From Polytrichum commune (lineage: Eukaryota > Streptophyta > Polytrichopsida > Polytrichales > Polytrichaceae), in assembly GCA_950295325.1 (NCBI GenBank), contig OX485807.1, positions 7,318,501 through 7,382,500 on the forward strand: 64,000 nucleotides of DNA, given 5' to 3'. A program made the translations under genes and the position numbers. Positions 1 to 11,573 of this stretch are shown piece after piece. Position 1 is the stretch's first letter. The number at the start of each line of letters is the position of its first letter. Under the pieces are notes generated by a model. It was not told where the DNA came from and did no database searches. It saw nothing but the letters and a program-made list of their open reading frames with translations.

Positions 1-844
1 GGAGTCGTTTAAAAACCGGGACTTGTCTAACCTTCATTATTAGGAGTAGCCAGTGCGTTTCATTATGAGCAGTGGATGGAGCCCATCTTCCCATCCAAGG
101 GCTCATGTCACCTAGGATTTAGTTGGGTCAGGTGATATAGTCGACACACCGGGGGTCCACCCAGCCAACCCAGCCGATGCGGGCCACCTTGCGGAGCTAG
201 TGTTGCCCATCTAGGGCGGATGGGACAAGTTCCCATCCAGCACCAGCTCACCAACGTGATCAGGCCAGATAACGGCATCCCATGCACCATGATAGCTACT
301 CAAGCTCCCTGGTGGGCCCATTGGTTGAAAGTGCATGAAAAAAGTTTCAACATGTAAAGTAGGCTTTCCTCTTAGAAAAACATACACAAGGAATAAAAAA
401 GTCATGTTTCAACACCTTTCTTTGCCAGGGCTCTAAGGGGTTCATGGTGTCTATGTAAACTCATTCATTGTGAAGATGAAAACGCGAAGAATCATATTTT
501 AGCTTGTAATTAATTATTTTAAGACGAGTTGACTCCTAAAGTAGAGTAAGAGACCAAATTAATCTAGAGGAGTCAAATTGGAATGAATTGGCCCTCAGTC
601 TTGTAAAGGAATTTTTTTTACTAGAACCCCTTCATCCATGATGGAATCGATGAGGTTACATGAAGTAGGGCTCAGATTCATGACTTTTATATGCAACCTT
701 AAATATTTATCTTTTCCCAATTAATTTGTGTGTTGGAGCAGAGAGCCTCGTGTTCACCTCAAGCTTCCAACATGTGGAGTTTGAACATAGGGTAATCACA
801 TTAGGGCCCAAGACCTAAACTCCTAAAGTCAACCAATCCTATTG
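1..844. other. Left flank, no gene recognised
   Basis: I see no convincing coding region here. Bases ~430-470 resemble ~14980-15015 (both carry a phrase reading TTCATGG..TCTATGTAAACTC), so part of the stretch is a dispersed repeat. The last ~50 bases, next to the hAT insertion, resemble the sequence around 63,000-63,050, which behaves like a related site without the insertion. Confidence 0.4.
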
Positions 845-1686
845 GTTGACAGCAACCCTTTTTTTTTAGGCGAAAAATTGCCAGAAAATGATAAATTAAA
901 GGACACGGTGGCACCTGTGTGTTAATAATTGGGAGGGAATGATGAGGAAATCGCCAAATAACATCCATCATCAGCCCTCATTAGGCCAAATCCCCGCAGC
1001 TGTAGCATGATTGCTAGCCAGTTGCCACCCACCAAATCCGATTCCATGTAAAAGTCCCTCGCCACCTCCCGCCACGAAAACGTCCATGTCTTGCCGCCTT
1101 CCATCCCCTTATTTCAGCTCCCTCACCCCTTACCGTTACTGTACTCTTTAGGGCTCGCCAACATCCTCCGCGTTCATCGCAGTCCGTCGCTCTCCTTCAC
1201 TCGCCTTCTTCGACTTTCATCACTCCCTGTCCTTGCCATTTACTTCCCTTAGATTGATTGCGCGTCGCCAACTCTAAACTCCTAATGCTACTTCTTCACT
1301 TTGCTTCAATGTCTCACCCCTTGCACATCACATCATCTTGAAACCCCGCTACAATTTCGTTTGTGAATTGAATTGTTGAACAATCAGTGTTTGTGAATTG
1401 AATTGTTGCAATGGAGTGGGCTTTGGATTGCGCTGCAATGGACATTGTTGTTTTTTCTGTAGGGTCAGTATATAGTGTCGACACTGAATTCTTTGATGCA
1501 CAACCAATGCTTTGTATGCTTACATGTGTTCTTGTTCATTTCTGTGTTTGCACATTGTGGCTGTGGATTTACTTGCATGAATTGGGTTTACTTGCATCAA
1601 TTCAAGGTTTAGGGTTAGGCTGTGGGCCAATTGGGTTTACTTCCATCAGACAGGGAGGTCCACATTGTGGTTGTGAGTTCACCTGT

Positions 1687-1745
1687 GGGTTTTGGGTTTT
1701 GGGTTTTGGGTTTTGTGGATCCGTGGGTTTTGGGTTTTGGGTTTT
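1687..1745 (+). repeat. GGGTTTT-type short tandem repeat
   Basis: Two blocks of the 7-base unit GGGTTTT, three copies each, are separated by a short TGTGGATCCGT spacer, upstream of the hAT transposase start. The G-run spacing could allow a G-quadruplex on the plus strand. The unit is close to, but is not, the plant telomere repeat TTTAGGG. Confidence 0.8.
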
Positions 1746-1769
1746 TGGTTGTGCGTAGATTGTTGCATA

Positions 1770-1960
1770 CCCTTGGTCGAAGGGGAGATGATCGCGGCCG
1801 AGGGAGGTGATCGCGGCTTACACTTCGTCGAAGGGGAGGTGATCGCAGCATACACTTCGTCGAAGGGGAGGTGATCGCGGCATACGGACGGTCGAAGGAG
1901 AGGTAACCAGCTTCGAGGGAGGTGATCGCGTCAGCCGAAGGAGGTGGATCGTTGCGGCCG
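1770..1960 (+). repeat. GC-rich minisatellite just before the transposase ATG
   Basis: A unit of roughly 36 bases containing TCGAAGGGGAGGTGATCGC recurs about five times with decay. It is far richer in GC than its surroundings. It lies in the probable 5' leader of the hAT transposase and its last copy runs to within a few bases of the ATG at 1973. Confidence 0.75.
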
Positions 1961-1972
1961 TGGGAGGTCATC

Positions 1973-4900
1973 ATGGACGGTCCTACAGAGACTCCTCTTG
2001 CAAGAACCAATGCGTCTTCGCACCCACGGAAGAAACAGTGCACCGAGGCGAAGCGTGCAAGTGCGCTTAGCGCAAAAGCGGAGAGAGGCAGGGTGAAGAA
2101 CCTGCATCGCCAAAACACGATGCTTTATTATGCATCGTCCCGCAACCAGGCTTCTGCGAGGCCCTTGGAGGTTGGTGGCGTGCCGCTCCCGAGCTCTGCA
2201 CTCGGATTTGCTGGGAGCAACGGCTCCGCACCTGGGCAGACGGCACCTGCTGCAATCCCTGCCGTGGAGGTACCTGTGGGGGACTCCGCCGCTGTTGCAG
2301 GGAGTCCAGCTTCCGAATCTGATGCTCGCCACCACGAAGGATACGGACGGCATGCGGACTGCATCGTCATTTCGAGCACATCAGAGGATGGGGGTGCGGA
2401 GATGACCAACGATCTCCAAGAGGTAAGTGTCTCTGATGATGATTATGATGAGGATCTTGATAGTATAGCACCTAAGAAAAAACCGAAAAAAAATTATGAC
2501 CTCACCCGAAAATTTCAATTGGAGTGGGCGTGTAAGCTTCCCTGGGCAGAGGGAATTTTAACTAACAATGGTAGACTTCACATGGTGAAGTGCACAGTGT
2601 GCTCTACCATGGAGAAGTCGGATAGACTGATGCAACCCAAGTGGGATACCCTAAAGAAACACGAGGGTAGGCGCAAGGCAACCAGAAACATGCCTGCATA
2701 TAATGTAAAAAAAGGTGAGTGGTATATGGCTAAAGACTCTAAGCACAAGAAGAATATGGCACTGTTCAATGCTAGGGCTCCTGATACTGTGTTGCAGCAG
2801 CTGAATCAATCGAACAGGCTAGAAAGGGAAAAAAAGAAGGTCCAATTCGCAACCCTGTTCCAAATTCTAAAAGATGGTCGTCCTATGCTGGAATACGAAA
2901 GTAGGGCAGCCCTGTATGAATTCCTAAATGTGCCAAATTTCCCTAGAATGCATTGGTCAGACAATTCTGGATGGACTATGGCTGAGTGCATGTATGCAGA
3001 AGTTAGGACAGCCATTTCTAGAGTCCTTGTGGGTGCTAATTATGTGGCACTCACCTGTGATGAAGTGAGTACCATTGACAATGGGTCATGGATTTCTATA
3101 CATGCATATGTGGTTCAGAATTGGAGTCGTATTCCTTTTCTCATCTCACTTGAGAGGGTTGTTGAAGGAGGTGGCTCAAATAACCTAACACAGGTCATCA
3201 TAGATGCCTTGACGGGTGCTGCAAAAATTGAGAGGCCTGCATTGTCCAAAACCTTGTTGTGCTTCGGGGCAGACGGTGTGAGCACTTTCCAAGGTGCAAA
3301 AACAGGCATCACTCAACAAATTCAGAGTAAGTATGCTCCATTCGCACTTGGTGTGCATTGCATGGCCCATCGTTGCAACCTGGCCTTCAAAACATTGTCT
3401 CAGCTCGACATCATGAACCGCATTGAGGGTTTGTTGAAAAGCTCTCATGCTTACTTCAAGCATTCGCCGAAGAGGCATTTGGAGTTTGTTAAATTGGCTG
3501 AACTCATGGAAACGATGGGGCTGAAACTTTTGAAAAATGTCAAGACAAGATGGGTCTCCCTAATTGAACCTTTAAGACGTATACTACAAGAATACAGGGT
3601 TCTTCTAGCAAAGATGAAGGCGGACAGTGTCTCCAAGGAGAAATTTGCTCAGGTAATCTGCTGTAATTTGCTGCTGGTTTAGATGCATTGTGGGTTCAGG
3701 TTAATTTGCATCTGCATTTGTATTTGTGGGTTCAGGTTAATTTGCATCTGCATTTGTATTTGTGGGTTCAGGTTAATTTGCATTTGTGGGTGCAGGTTAA
3801 TTTGCATTTGCTGGTGGTTTATGTACATTGCTGGTTTTGATGCAAGTTAGGTTGGGTTCACTTGATGCTGGTTTTGATGCAAGTTAGCTAAGGGTTGTGG
3901 GACTGTGCTGCAGGATGTCCTGGACCTGCTCTGTGATCCGACCTGCCTATTGGGAATGGCAGCTCTGCTTCCACTAATCGAGGCCCTGGATTCGCTGATC
4001 ACCTTCTCCCAGAAACGCGATGTATTCATCTGCGATTTCATTGGTGCTGTGAAGGTGTGTGAGGGGCAGTTGTATACTTTGTACAATTGCCACTCGCAAG
4101 CATTTACGACCGACGAATTCTTCGTGTTCAAGGGCATTGTGGAAGGCACCCATGCCCACATTCACACAAGATGGGTGCAGAATGATCCCGAGAATCCAAA
4201 TATGTTTGATTTGAACTCTGATGCAGAGCACCTAGCATTTGTAGTGAATGGCAGCAACATGTATGCCAAACGTGCCAATGAGGAGACGGGCAGAATGGAG
4301 CCCATCACACGTGAAGCATTTGCTTCAATTGTAAATGACGTGAAGAAACAATGCTCAGGTTTCTACCCTAAACCCTTATGATATGTTTATGTCAATGTTT
4401 AGTCATTATATATTACCCTAAACCCTTTACTAACTTGGTTGCACATTGTGATCATGTGGCAGGGGCTGCCGCCTAGCTCATACAAGAGCTCCAACGCCGG
4501 TTCCCTGAACATGCAATTCTGGATGCACTCGGCATATGCTACCCACAATACTGGTTGCAGAAAGATGCAGAGATCACATTCTCGAAGCACCTTGACGTTC
4601 TGAAAAATTGGTATTGCAATACCAAGGTGCTTGGAAGTGGGGTTGACAAGGAAATCATACCTGGCATCCTTGACAGGTGGTCCTTGGATTCTCAGCAAGG
4701 GTACTTCAAGATTGCAATGAAGAGTAACGCCCCTGCTGCCATGGAACCTCCTTACGACCTCAATCCCGTCACACGAATATGGCGGACCATATCTGCCTCT
4801 AGGGTCCTTGCACATGGTTTTCCAGAATATCTTAAGCTTGTAGAAATCGCGTTGGTCCATGTCATTGGAAGTGTGGAAGACGAGCATGTATTCTCGTCCG

Positions 4901-5070
4901 TCTCTTTTTTGAAGAGCAAACTCTGCAACTCCCTTGACCCCCACCTTGGACTAGTAGTTGGCATGTATAGCCAAAATTTGTACACCTTGCAGAATTTTCC
5001 TTATGATGCTGTCTTCGACAGTTGGACCAATGCTGCACCTGTCAATGGCCGCTATGGCCTTTCTGCGTAG
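1973..5070 (+). CDS. hAT transposase (BED-type zinc finger, RNase H-like DDE core, C-terminal dimerisation domain), three exons
   Basis: Exon 1 is 1973-3652, exon 2 is 3914-4358 and exon 3 is 4463 or 4487 to 5070; the first intron is phase 0, GT-AG. The protein would cut and paste the surrounding element in the nucleus. A BED-like finger (CTVC ... KKHEGRRK) lies near residue 210. CDEVST gives the first catalytic Asp (residue 363) and CFGADGVSTFQG the second (residue 434), followed by VHCMAHRCNLAF, typical of hAT. Exon 3 ends with the dimerisation region (GSVEDEHVFSSVSFLKSKL). The start is the first ATG in the open frame; a GTG-led frame extends further upstream. The second intron is odd. With the acceptor at 4462 the frame meets TAG at 4474-4476, whereas an acceptor at 4486 restores the phase and gives about 902 residues. 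It is therefore either an alternatively spliced working gene or a copy with one nonsense mutation. Confidence 0.85.
3690..3840 (+). repeat. 36-bp minisatellite inside transposase intron 1
   Basis: Three near-identical 36-bp units (starts near 3691, 3727 and 3763) contain TGGGTTCAGGTTAATTTGCA, and a shortened fourth starts near 3787. The array lies wholly within the first intron of the hAT transposase gene. Confidence 0.85.
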
Positions 5071-5269
5071 AATGCTCAAAAGCATGAATGAACTCAGATT
5101 GTGAAGCCACATAACTTGAAGCTCGAACTTCCACATTCTTGCAGAAGTTGCACTTGTTTTGTGCATTGCAGACCTTGTGTGCTAATTATGTGCAGGTTTT
5201 GTTGCAGATGGCTGCATGGAGAACTCCAGCCACATAAGTTTTGGGGTTGCATTATAATTGTTGGTGTAT

Positions 5270-5476
5270 ATAAATCTTATACTCATTTTAGCATCGGAGT
5301 GTGTGTTTGTGTGTTGTTTTGCAGGTTGATGGATGGAATTTTGCGATTTTGCCTCACTCCATCCCATTTATTAACACACACCGTATCGGCATGGCATCCC
5401 ATTTTTTACATATTGTTGTATAAATTTGAACTCATTGCAGCATCGGAGTGTGTGTTTGTGTGTTGTTTTGCAGGTA
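5270..5476 (+). repeat. 149-bp direct duplication in the 3' part of the hAT element
   Basis: The segment GCATCGGAGTGTGTGTTTGT followed by GTTGTTTTGCAGGT occurs at 5291 and again at 5440. Both copies end in a good splice-acceptor-like context (pyrimidine run then TTTTGCAG). No coding exon was recognised after either, so they may be untranslated 3' sequence. Confidence 0.7.
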
Positions 5477-5881
5477 GGGAAGACGTGAAGATTGATAGTG
5501 GAAGCCGCATTGCACTTCAACATATAGATTTAGAGGCCATATGAACATATGTTATAGCATTTACTCGCCATATGACCACTGAAATAACATGGAATTGCCA
5601 TTTTACTAGGCATGAACTTCTAGGAAAAGCCAAAATACCTTAGTGCTGGGCAAATTGTCGCCCAAATTTTACTATATTTCAATAAAGATCATCGCCAACA
5701 TTTTTCCATAATTTTCTCCATATTGTTTGTGCAAGTAGCCACATGTATGCAATTTTGTGAGCATTGTTGCCAAAAAAAAGCTTCAAATTCAACATAATCG
5801 CCACTATTGAAAAATGTAATGCTTGTTCTATAGCCAGATGATCAAGTTCAAAAAAAACAAAAAAAAAAGGCTGGTTGACAG

Positions 5882-7029
5882 AATTATTTTTTTGGACCCA
5901 AGAACTTCATGCTAGGGTCCGAGTTCAAAGTATGTAGGAATGATGTGACATTCCCACCAAAAAGAGAGACACTTGAATCTAATAAGGAAAATTGAATATG
6001 TTTTCAAAATTGGACAATTTAGTTAACTCGCTTCTCTTTATGAATCCTTTAATACACTTTTGATATATGCAACTTTCATGAGCTACATAGTGAACCATGG
6101 GTATATATTTGAATTTATTATATTGAAATATGATGAAGAAATATATATCAATTTTTGGTATATATATAAAATCAATTGATAAACAATGAAGAAATAAGAT
6201 AGACATCTTTAAATTAGTATCATGATTATGTTCGTATTTGCAATTCTAATGCTCTAGAATCCTACTATGGTGATGAATTTTTGTTCTTTCTTGCTCAGCT
6301 AGGAATTAAGTGAGAATAGGCCAGGATATGACCCAAAATTATTATTTCAGCATGTATGAATAGACTATGGCCTTGAGATCATAAAGTAAGAATGAGGAAA
6401 GTTGTAAACCAATTTTTTGATTTAATCAATTCAATTTTTGAATTTGAAGATTTTTGTTGTTAGAGTCCTCATACTTAACCTTGAGTTAGGCAAAAAACAC
6501 TCATATTAATACTAACTAATAAAAGGACTAGTAAGTGTTAAAAGGTACAAATAGATTGTGGACAAGAGGTTAGTGGATGGACTATAAATATGTGAAAAAT
6601 GTGCGAGAAGGATTGGAATCTGACCATGGATAGGTGCAACCTTTAGGGTTGTCTCTCTTACCATAGATAAGGGGAGATCATAGTCAGGTGGGGGACGAGA
6701 AACTCAGGAAGGGTGGTGGAAGAATTGAAACTCCCTATCAGGAAGAGAGAAGACGATTATTTTGGTGATACATTTTGGTTAAGGATCATCGTCTATAATT
6801 TAAAGTTTTGGGTGTGAAGCCCTGATTGATCAAAGATGTTGTGTGTAATTTCCATGTGTTTGTGACAATTGTCTAACTGAAGTTCCCTATTCATATGCTC
6901 GAGAAGATAGTGAGTGTGTGTATCAAGTTGTTTATGTGCCATAGACTTGATGATGTGATCAGGGTGGGGAGCTTTGTGTTAAGACTATAGTCTTGTTGGA
7001 TTAAATCTTTGTGATGAAGTAATATGACT
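5882..7029. other. Intergenic, no gene recognised
   Basis: AT-rich sequence with no supported gene. The first ~80 bases after the hAT target duplication resemble ~63,050-63,130, and together with the left flank they reconstruct the pre-insertion site. Confidence 0.5.
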
Positions 7030-7275
7030 AATGAAGAAATGAGAGATGGTTGAATGGAGACATCTTGAATTGTCCAAGCGAGTAATCTTAGGGCCGGTTT
7101 ACACTACGGTGGAGAAGTCCACCGGTCATGAAAAAATGGGCGTTTCTTAATTGTGATTGGTCGAAAATGCAACTCTTGACCGGTGGGTGTTTACACTAGG
7201 TGAAGAAAACAATGGTGGTGAACTTTTCTCATGGATGATAAAATGACATGGCCACCTACATGGCGGCACTTTTTG

Positions 7276-7359
7276 GAGTTGGGCTTCTCCGGAGGAAGAG
7301 TTTCTTGTCCGGCCTCAAGAGGCCGGACAAGAAACTCGTCCTCCGGAGAAGCCCAACTC
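7276..7359. repeat. Near-perfect 41-bp-arm palindrome within the Harbinger element
   Basis: Arms at 7276-7316 and 7319-7359 are reverse complements except for about one mismatch, with only AA between them. Each arm includes TTCTTGTCCGGCCTC or its complement, and the outer part contains TTCTCCGG, a motif also present near the element's right end. It could form a cruciform in DNA or a long hairpin in RNA. Confidence 0.88.
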
Positions 7360-7443
7360 AATAAAAAATTAATTTTCAAAAACAGATCTGGACCGTAGAT
7401 TTCAGATTTGGTTTTTTTCAAAACCTAAGGTGTTGGCAAGCAA

Positions 7444-7474
<31 letters not shown>

Positions 7475-8442
7475 GTTTTTACTTTGCCATACATAAATTA
7501 CTGAGCTCAGTAAACGTAAACTTTAAAGGGTAAGTACCCTAAGGTTAAAAGAGCTCTACCTAACCATTGTCCGCCATAGATTATGATCATTGCATCTACG
7601 GACAAGGTTGAAAACCTAATCGTATAATAAGAGCAAGGGCTTGAGAAAATACCCTTTCACTCAAAGGTAAAACTGCACTAGGCGTTTATCTTTAGTAAGC
7701 TCTGAGATTAGGGTAGAGGAAGTTAACTAGTGGGAGAGTCTAGCTAAGTGCTTCAATCCGACCCCACAAGAAACCTCAATGGCAAAGGAACAGGTAAAAT
7801 ACTCTTTTAGGAGTATGTGATGATGCAAAATCAATAGATGTACTGTTGTGTGATTGTGTGACATAGATAACAATTGGGTTCCGCTGTTATTCACCTCGTG
7901 TACGTAACTAATCCTCATTTCTTGTTGGTTGGTTGCATGGGCACAGGTGAGGCAGACCCTTCACAATTTTGAACGACATCCCTAGGTTTTGCTTATCTTT
8001 TTGGGTTCATACATGTAGTGCTCGTATGTTGTATGTATTCCATGATGAAGAAAGTGAATACTTACACATATATTGTTTATTGGGTTATATTTTGAAGTGC
8101 ATCTGATGACAAAGGCTCTTTCGAGTTTTTGACTATAAGTTGTTTAGTACATACAAGGTTATTTCAAACAATGCAAGGGGTGTAGAGTTAGGTGAGTATG
8201 GACTACATACAATAGATGGTGCTAACCCATGAGTACACCATATGATAGAGTTACTAAGACATGCATGGTATTGAAATGAGGAGGGATCCCACCCACCCAC
8301 CCGGTTTTTTGTTAAAAGTACAAAGATATGTATATGAATGGAATGGCCTCTGTATGGAGGATGTTTTCTGAATATGACTATGCTTGAATATAAGCTTAGT
8401 TCTTACCAAGAAATGCCCAGCTCTCTCTGCTGTAGTAGCTCC

Positions 8443-8805
8443 TTAGCGATCTTTTTTTGTGCAATTTTTTTTCGCAATAGTCTTAATTTTGTATCTTTCT
8501 TGCTCAACATGGGTCCAAGCAAATGACATAAATAAATAAAAAGTAGGCTTACTCACCCGTACACGATCTTTGAACATTTTTGCATTATATGATCCAAGAA
8601 GAAATTGTGACACATATCCACTTGGCCGGTCAAATTTCCACACCACCCTCTCCTTGCTCCCAAACAAAAAATATGCCATCATCATAATTGAAGCATTATG
8701 GTGATACATGATGGTTTTTTGTATCGCCATAGTTGAAACGATAAAATACTTCAAAACCATAAAGATCATAAGAGAGCACAAAATCTCTCTTCTTCGATTA
8801 TCCAT
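8443..8805 (-). pseudogene. N-terminal fragment of a Harbinger-like transposase
   Basis: An ATG at 8805 opens a 120-residue frame. The stretch VWKFDRPSGYVSQFLLGSYN followed by FKDRVRVSKPTFYLF resembles the N-terminal part of plant Harbinger transposases, where a short R-[VM]-S-[KR]-x-[TS]-F motif precedes the helix-turn-helix/DDE core. The frame then runs into basic sequence and stops; no DDE region follows. It lies inside the TIR-bounded element at 7091-9324, which supports the assignment. I treat it as a decayed remnant. Confidence 0.6.
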
Positions 8806-11573
8806 GATTGAAGATCAAAGATAAGAAGAGAGAAATTGATGAGGATGATTAAGAGGAGAGCATGTCTTAAATAATACCAAAGAGTAGTGCTTTGTCCAAT
8901 GTGTATGGGTTTTCCCCTCTTCATTCTTAAACACCCAAGGGGACATTTATTTCCTACATGGGCCAAACTTGACAATTGGCAATTTGGCAATTTTCATTAT
9001 CTTTTGAATAAAATTGAACATTATATTACACAATTCTTGTTGAAATCTTTTGATACAATGTGAATGTAGAGAATTATGGTTTTTTATCACAAAAAATCTT
9101 CACCATTAGGTGAACTTCTCTTCACCGGTGGACTTCTCCGGTGGACTTCTCCGCTAAACTTCTCTTCTAGGTGTTTAGACTTCAACCGGTCAAGACTCCT
9201 TAAGAAATATTTTATTGCCTTCAATTCTTCTCCGGCACATCCATCATTTGCCTCATATAACCATGTCTTGGCCAAGCATTCTTGACCGACCGGAGGCCTT
9301 CTCCACCGTAGTGTAAACCGGCCCTTAACTCCCATCATTTTGGACTCGGGTGTGTCGTGTAAAGAGAATATCTGATTCTCTTGGTGTTACTCATGATCAA
9401 ATGTTCATGACCATTATTTGTATGAACTTGAGGGTATGAATCCATGTTCATGTGAAAGTGTCAATATTTTAAATGATCATGTGTTTGATCTAAATGTTCG
9501 AATCATGGTCGTGATTTACATAAAGAAAGTATGTAGGAATTAAGTAGCAAGTTGACAAGTCAATGAAGGGTGTGAATTCGGTGAGGGGATCAAAAGCTAA
9601 TTAGGTGGTGGGATTGGCGATGGGTAATCGTTTGATTCTGCATTGAGTTTCTATAGGATCAAACGTTTCATTTCAATTGAGTGACCATTGTCTTGAGAAA
9701 AAGAATGTTATGTGTGGATGAAAATAATTATGCCATAGACTAGAATCAATCATACAAGGACCGTGACATATTATGAGCATTTGAATGCTTGTCCAATGGC
9801 TTAATTAGTTGAAGGAGAAAAAAAAAACAGTTGCTACGAGGTAACATTAAGTAAGACCATAATCTTCTCTGCGAATAACCAAATTGTGGAGCCTCGGGCG
9901 GTGGACTCTAGTCGAGGGAGAATTCATAGTCTGGGTCTAGAGCTCCACCTTAGAAGTTCATAATGACCATGCAATTTGGATAATTTGCATTGATCATCAT
10001 AAAATATATCTAACGTAAAGTGGGAGTGAAAGAATAATAATTTTGGTACTCAATTTCTTTTAGTCATAAGACCTGGGAAGACTAGAGGTCAGGGAGAACC
10101 AACCGAACGGTGAAGACCTTGGCCTATGGGTAATTCACAACTTTTTATAAATAAAAACATCAATATGGCAATAATTGGAAGAGACCCGCTGAGCTTTGCA
10201 CCGCCATGCCGATACCAATGTGAGGGGTTGGAAAGTGTGAAGAGTCAAGTCTTGAGGCCTGGACAAGTACCCTAGAAGAAAGGAAGATAACCAAAGCCAA
10301 CAAAGTTGTCCCATATCAATGGGAAAACCATGAGTGACTCCACAAAATGAAGCTACAAAATGTCCATAAACAAGTGACACTTTACTGAGACTTGACAATT
10401 ACACAAGTTTACAAGACTTTTGCCTACTACTTATTCCAATGACGGCACTCTGAGACACGTGTGAATTGGTTACAATACTTCAATCCTTCATACTAGAGAC
10501 TAAGAAACCTCGTACTAGACCATAGCCTTTTGCAATTATTTATTTATACATACATACCTCATCAATCATGGAATTTTTTATGTGATATAAAGGTTTAAAA
10601 TAAAAAAAGAACTTACTTTATAACTATGGAGATGATTTCAAATCAAAACTATTACAATCAAAACTTAATTATAAAAGGAATGTCGTAAAATCATAAGGGG
10701 AATTATTGCCATTGCTAAGAAATCAATGAACCGCATAAGAAATAATTAAATCCAACCAAGATAAAAGAGGAAGGAATCATGGCATAGGCAGGCATACTAA
10801 CTTGTGGTGGCCTATAGCCTCTAGATATTTAGGGGTGTTATCCTTTAGTCGGTCCATGTAAGGACAATGGCCCCACTGCCTCATTAAAATTAAGATAAAT
10901 TAATGAGCATCATTACCTGCAGTGTTGACACTACAATATTTCGCGATCCATTGAAATCATCAATTAATTAAGGAGAAATTATTGTTCAAACCAGGGCGCC
11001 CTTGCCCATGGTTATATGTGGTTACTCAAAAAACTATTGTTGAGTTGAGACACCCTGCATTGGAAAAACTCATGGTATAGCAAGTCGTGACTACTCAACT
11101 ATGGCTAGATGTAAGGGAGAGGCTACACAATTCCATGTAATGCACTGAGTGACCTCAATAATCCCCTTCTTAATATCCTAAGTCCCTAAAATTCACATCA
11201 AACAAAGTTTCACCTAGGTTTGGTACCCCAATTTCAATCCAAAGTCATTATGACCTATCAATTAACCTAATAGTGACACTTAAAGTTCAATATGACACTT
11301 ATTTACTCGTCCCTATGTGGTTTTGTTGATTGGAATCCAATCCAAAAACTTATCTACAAAAGCTATTGCTTGATGCAAAAAGATATGAACCATAATATCT
11401 ACATGTATTTCAAAAAGTAAGTATGTATAGGGAATTCTAACAAGAGGAGCTCATAAGCTTTTTTTTAGCATCAAAATCTATTTGAAGCTTTTGTCTCTTT
11501 AGTTTTGGAGATTTAGTTGTGATAGCATGATCTTAGAATTTTATTTGAATCATGATTTGTTCCACGAGATTCT

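Larger units (their letters stand above)
853..5873 (+). mobile_element. Complete hAT-superfamily DNA transposon with 8-bp target duplication
   Basis: The element is bounded by an exact 8-bp direct repeat, GTTGACAG, at 845-852 and 5874-5881, the target-duplication length expected for hAT. Just inside, the left end reads CAACCC followed by nine T and the right end, reverse-complemented, reads CAGCC followed by ten T, giving a short imperfect terminal inverted repeat (CARCC plus a T run). GGCGA-type motifs recur near both ends. The interior carries a hAT transposase gene on the plus strand (1973-5070), so the ~5.0-kb unit looks like an autonomous copy or a recently autonomous one. Joining the two flanks gives a sequence similar to that at ~63,039-63,090, a related site without insertion, which supports these ends. 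The boundaries are my reading; the T-rich termini make slippage by a few bases possible. Confidence 0.82.
7091..9324. mobile_element. PIF/Harbinger-type DNA transposon, probably non-autonomous
   Basis: The ends form a perfect 27-bp terminal inverted repeat beginning GGGCCGGTTTACACTACGG, flanked by TTA at 7088-7090 and 9325-9327. The 3-bp TWA duplication and GGGCC-type ends fit PIF/Harbinger. The duplicated copy of the host region (near 11,638) has a single TTA and no insertion, so the boundaries are confirmed inside the window. Imperfect inverted similarity continues about 150-200 bases inward on both sides. The interior holds a transposase fragment on the minus strand (8443-8805) and a large palindrome (7276-7359). 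No complete transposase or Myb-like second ORF was found, so mobility would need help from another copy. Confidence 0.9.
7030..11573. repeat. Segmental tandem duplication, copy 1 (carries a Harbinger insertion)
   Basis: This block matches 11574-13874 along its whole length once the 2234-bp element at 7091-9324 and its extra TTA are removed, leaving about 2.3 kb. Copy 1 starts with AATGAAGAAATGAGAGATGG and ends with TCCACGAGATTCT, and copy 2 begins again immediately with AATGAAG. The copies differ by scattered substitutions and small indels. The breakpoint context shows only CT as shared sequence, which suggests a microhomology-type tandem duplication. No coding sequence was recognised in the unit. 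Confidence 0.88.

Noticed and set aside
1411..1758. 115-residue frame in the hAT leader
   Set aside because: Much of it is translated GGGTTTT repeat (FWVLGFGF), with no motif; it more likely lies in the leader of the transposase transcript.
1615..2409. Several minus-strand frames of 60-167 residues opposite the transposase start
   Set aside because: GC-rich repeats keep several frames open; the plus frame continues into recognisable hAT domains.
4366..4430. CCCTAAACCC motifs as interstitial telomere sequence
   Set aside because: Only two isolated motifs in the transposase intron, not a tandem tract.
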